A stretch of 29,664 bases of DNA from JAVBNA01 sp031551875 (GTDB lineage: Bacteria; Bacillota; Clostridia; Oscillospirales; Acutalibacteraceae): positions 1 to 29,664 of the forward strand of contig JAVBNA010000042.1 in NCBI GenBank assembly GCA_031551875.1. Reading direction: 5' to 3'. Under the pieces are notes generated by a model that was not told the DNA's origin, ran no database searches, and worked only from the letters and a program-made list of their open reading frames with translations. The first letter of the stretch is position 1; each line of letters opens with the position of its first letter. Both the position numbers and the translations under genes were made by a program. Below, one piece after another: positions 29,597 to 29,664 of this stretch.

Positions 29597-29664
29597 ATGA
29601 AGAACTTACAAAACCGACATGATTTAAGCGACGCACAGTGGCAGAAAATAGAGCCGATAATAAA
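29597..29664 (+). mobile_element. IS5-family transposase, N-terminal fragment
   Basis: The first 22 codons (MKNLQNRHDLSDAQWQKIEP) match the N-terminal DUF4096 region of IS427-group transposases, whose hallmark is HDLTDxQWxxIEPLLP. The gene runs off the window. It has the same orientation as the C-terminal fragment at the left edge, and the two together would still lack most of the protein, so they are two copies or a circular junction with missing DNA. Confidence 0.8.

Noticed and set aside
1..29664. The window as a closed circular plasmid or phage
   Set aside because: Joining the two IS fragments would still lack most of the transposase, and no replication or partition genes are seen.
1..29664. 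CRISPR array, tRNA or rRNA genes
   Set aside because: No regularly spaced repeats and no recognisable tRNA or rRNA sequence was found on reading both strands.

Overview
The window looks like chromosomal DNA of a spore-forming, plant- or mucus-glycan-degrading member of the Clostridia (Bacillota), probably an Oscillospirales/Ruminococcaceae-type gut or anaerobic-digester organism. The evidence is the Gram-positive style ribosome binding sites, lipobox signal peptides, dockerin and cohesin-like modules, a PdaB-type sporulation polysaccharide deacetylase and sigma-A style promoters. Both ends lie in the same kind of IS5-family (IS427-group-like) element, in the same orientation, so the window is probably one contig bounded by IS copies.

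Layout. 1-139: 3' end of an IS, which has cut off the 5' part of a metzincin-type protease gene (140-827). This is followed by a lipoprotein gene (840-1643). 1694-8598: a polysaccharide deacetylase gene (pdaB-like, minus strand) split into two halves by a 6,059-bp element. The halves join in frame at a shared 9-bp core. The element carries a large serine recombinase, a LexA/CI-like repressor with a divergent Cro-like gene and four operator-like repeats, two small minus-strand ORFs, gene remnants, and a secreted GH43 enzyme with cohesin-like and dockerin modules. The organisation matches the sporulation-gene intervening elements known from sigK (skin), spoVFB and spsM, but here the target is pdaB and the element carries a glycoside hydrolase. 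I consider this the main discovery in the window.

8719-13086: a minus-strand operon from a consensus sigma-A promoter, encoding a two-TM XpaC-like protein, a membrane-anchored substrate-binding/VWA protein, a TelA-family protein, a barnase-like lipoprotein RNase and its barstar. 13264-13479 is a free-standing dockerin without a signal peptide, divergent from that operon. 13694-15955 is a second GH43-cohesin-dockerin enzyme, paralogous to the one in the element. 16040-16984 is a DUF4868/KwaB-like protein (tentative). 17123-23248 is a giant GH2 beta-galactosidase with F5/8C, LamG, Big2, cohesin-like and dockerin modules.

23639-26978: a two-gene polar amino-acid ABC transporter with unusual fusions (SBP repeats plus permease; ATPase plus degenerate HATPase-like tail). 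27189-27926 is an SGNH hydrolase and 27964-28992 a UDP-glucuronate-4-epimerase-like enzyme. 28993-29526 is AT-rich and non-coding, followed by the 5' end of another IS. The three large enzymes share a C-terminal cohesin-like plus dockerin cassette, suggesting an extracellular glycan-degrading complex built by interaction of the enzymes themselves or with a scaffold elsewhere in the genome.
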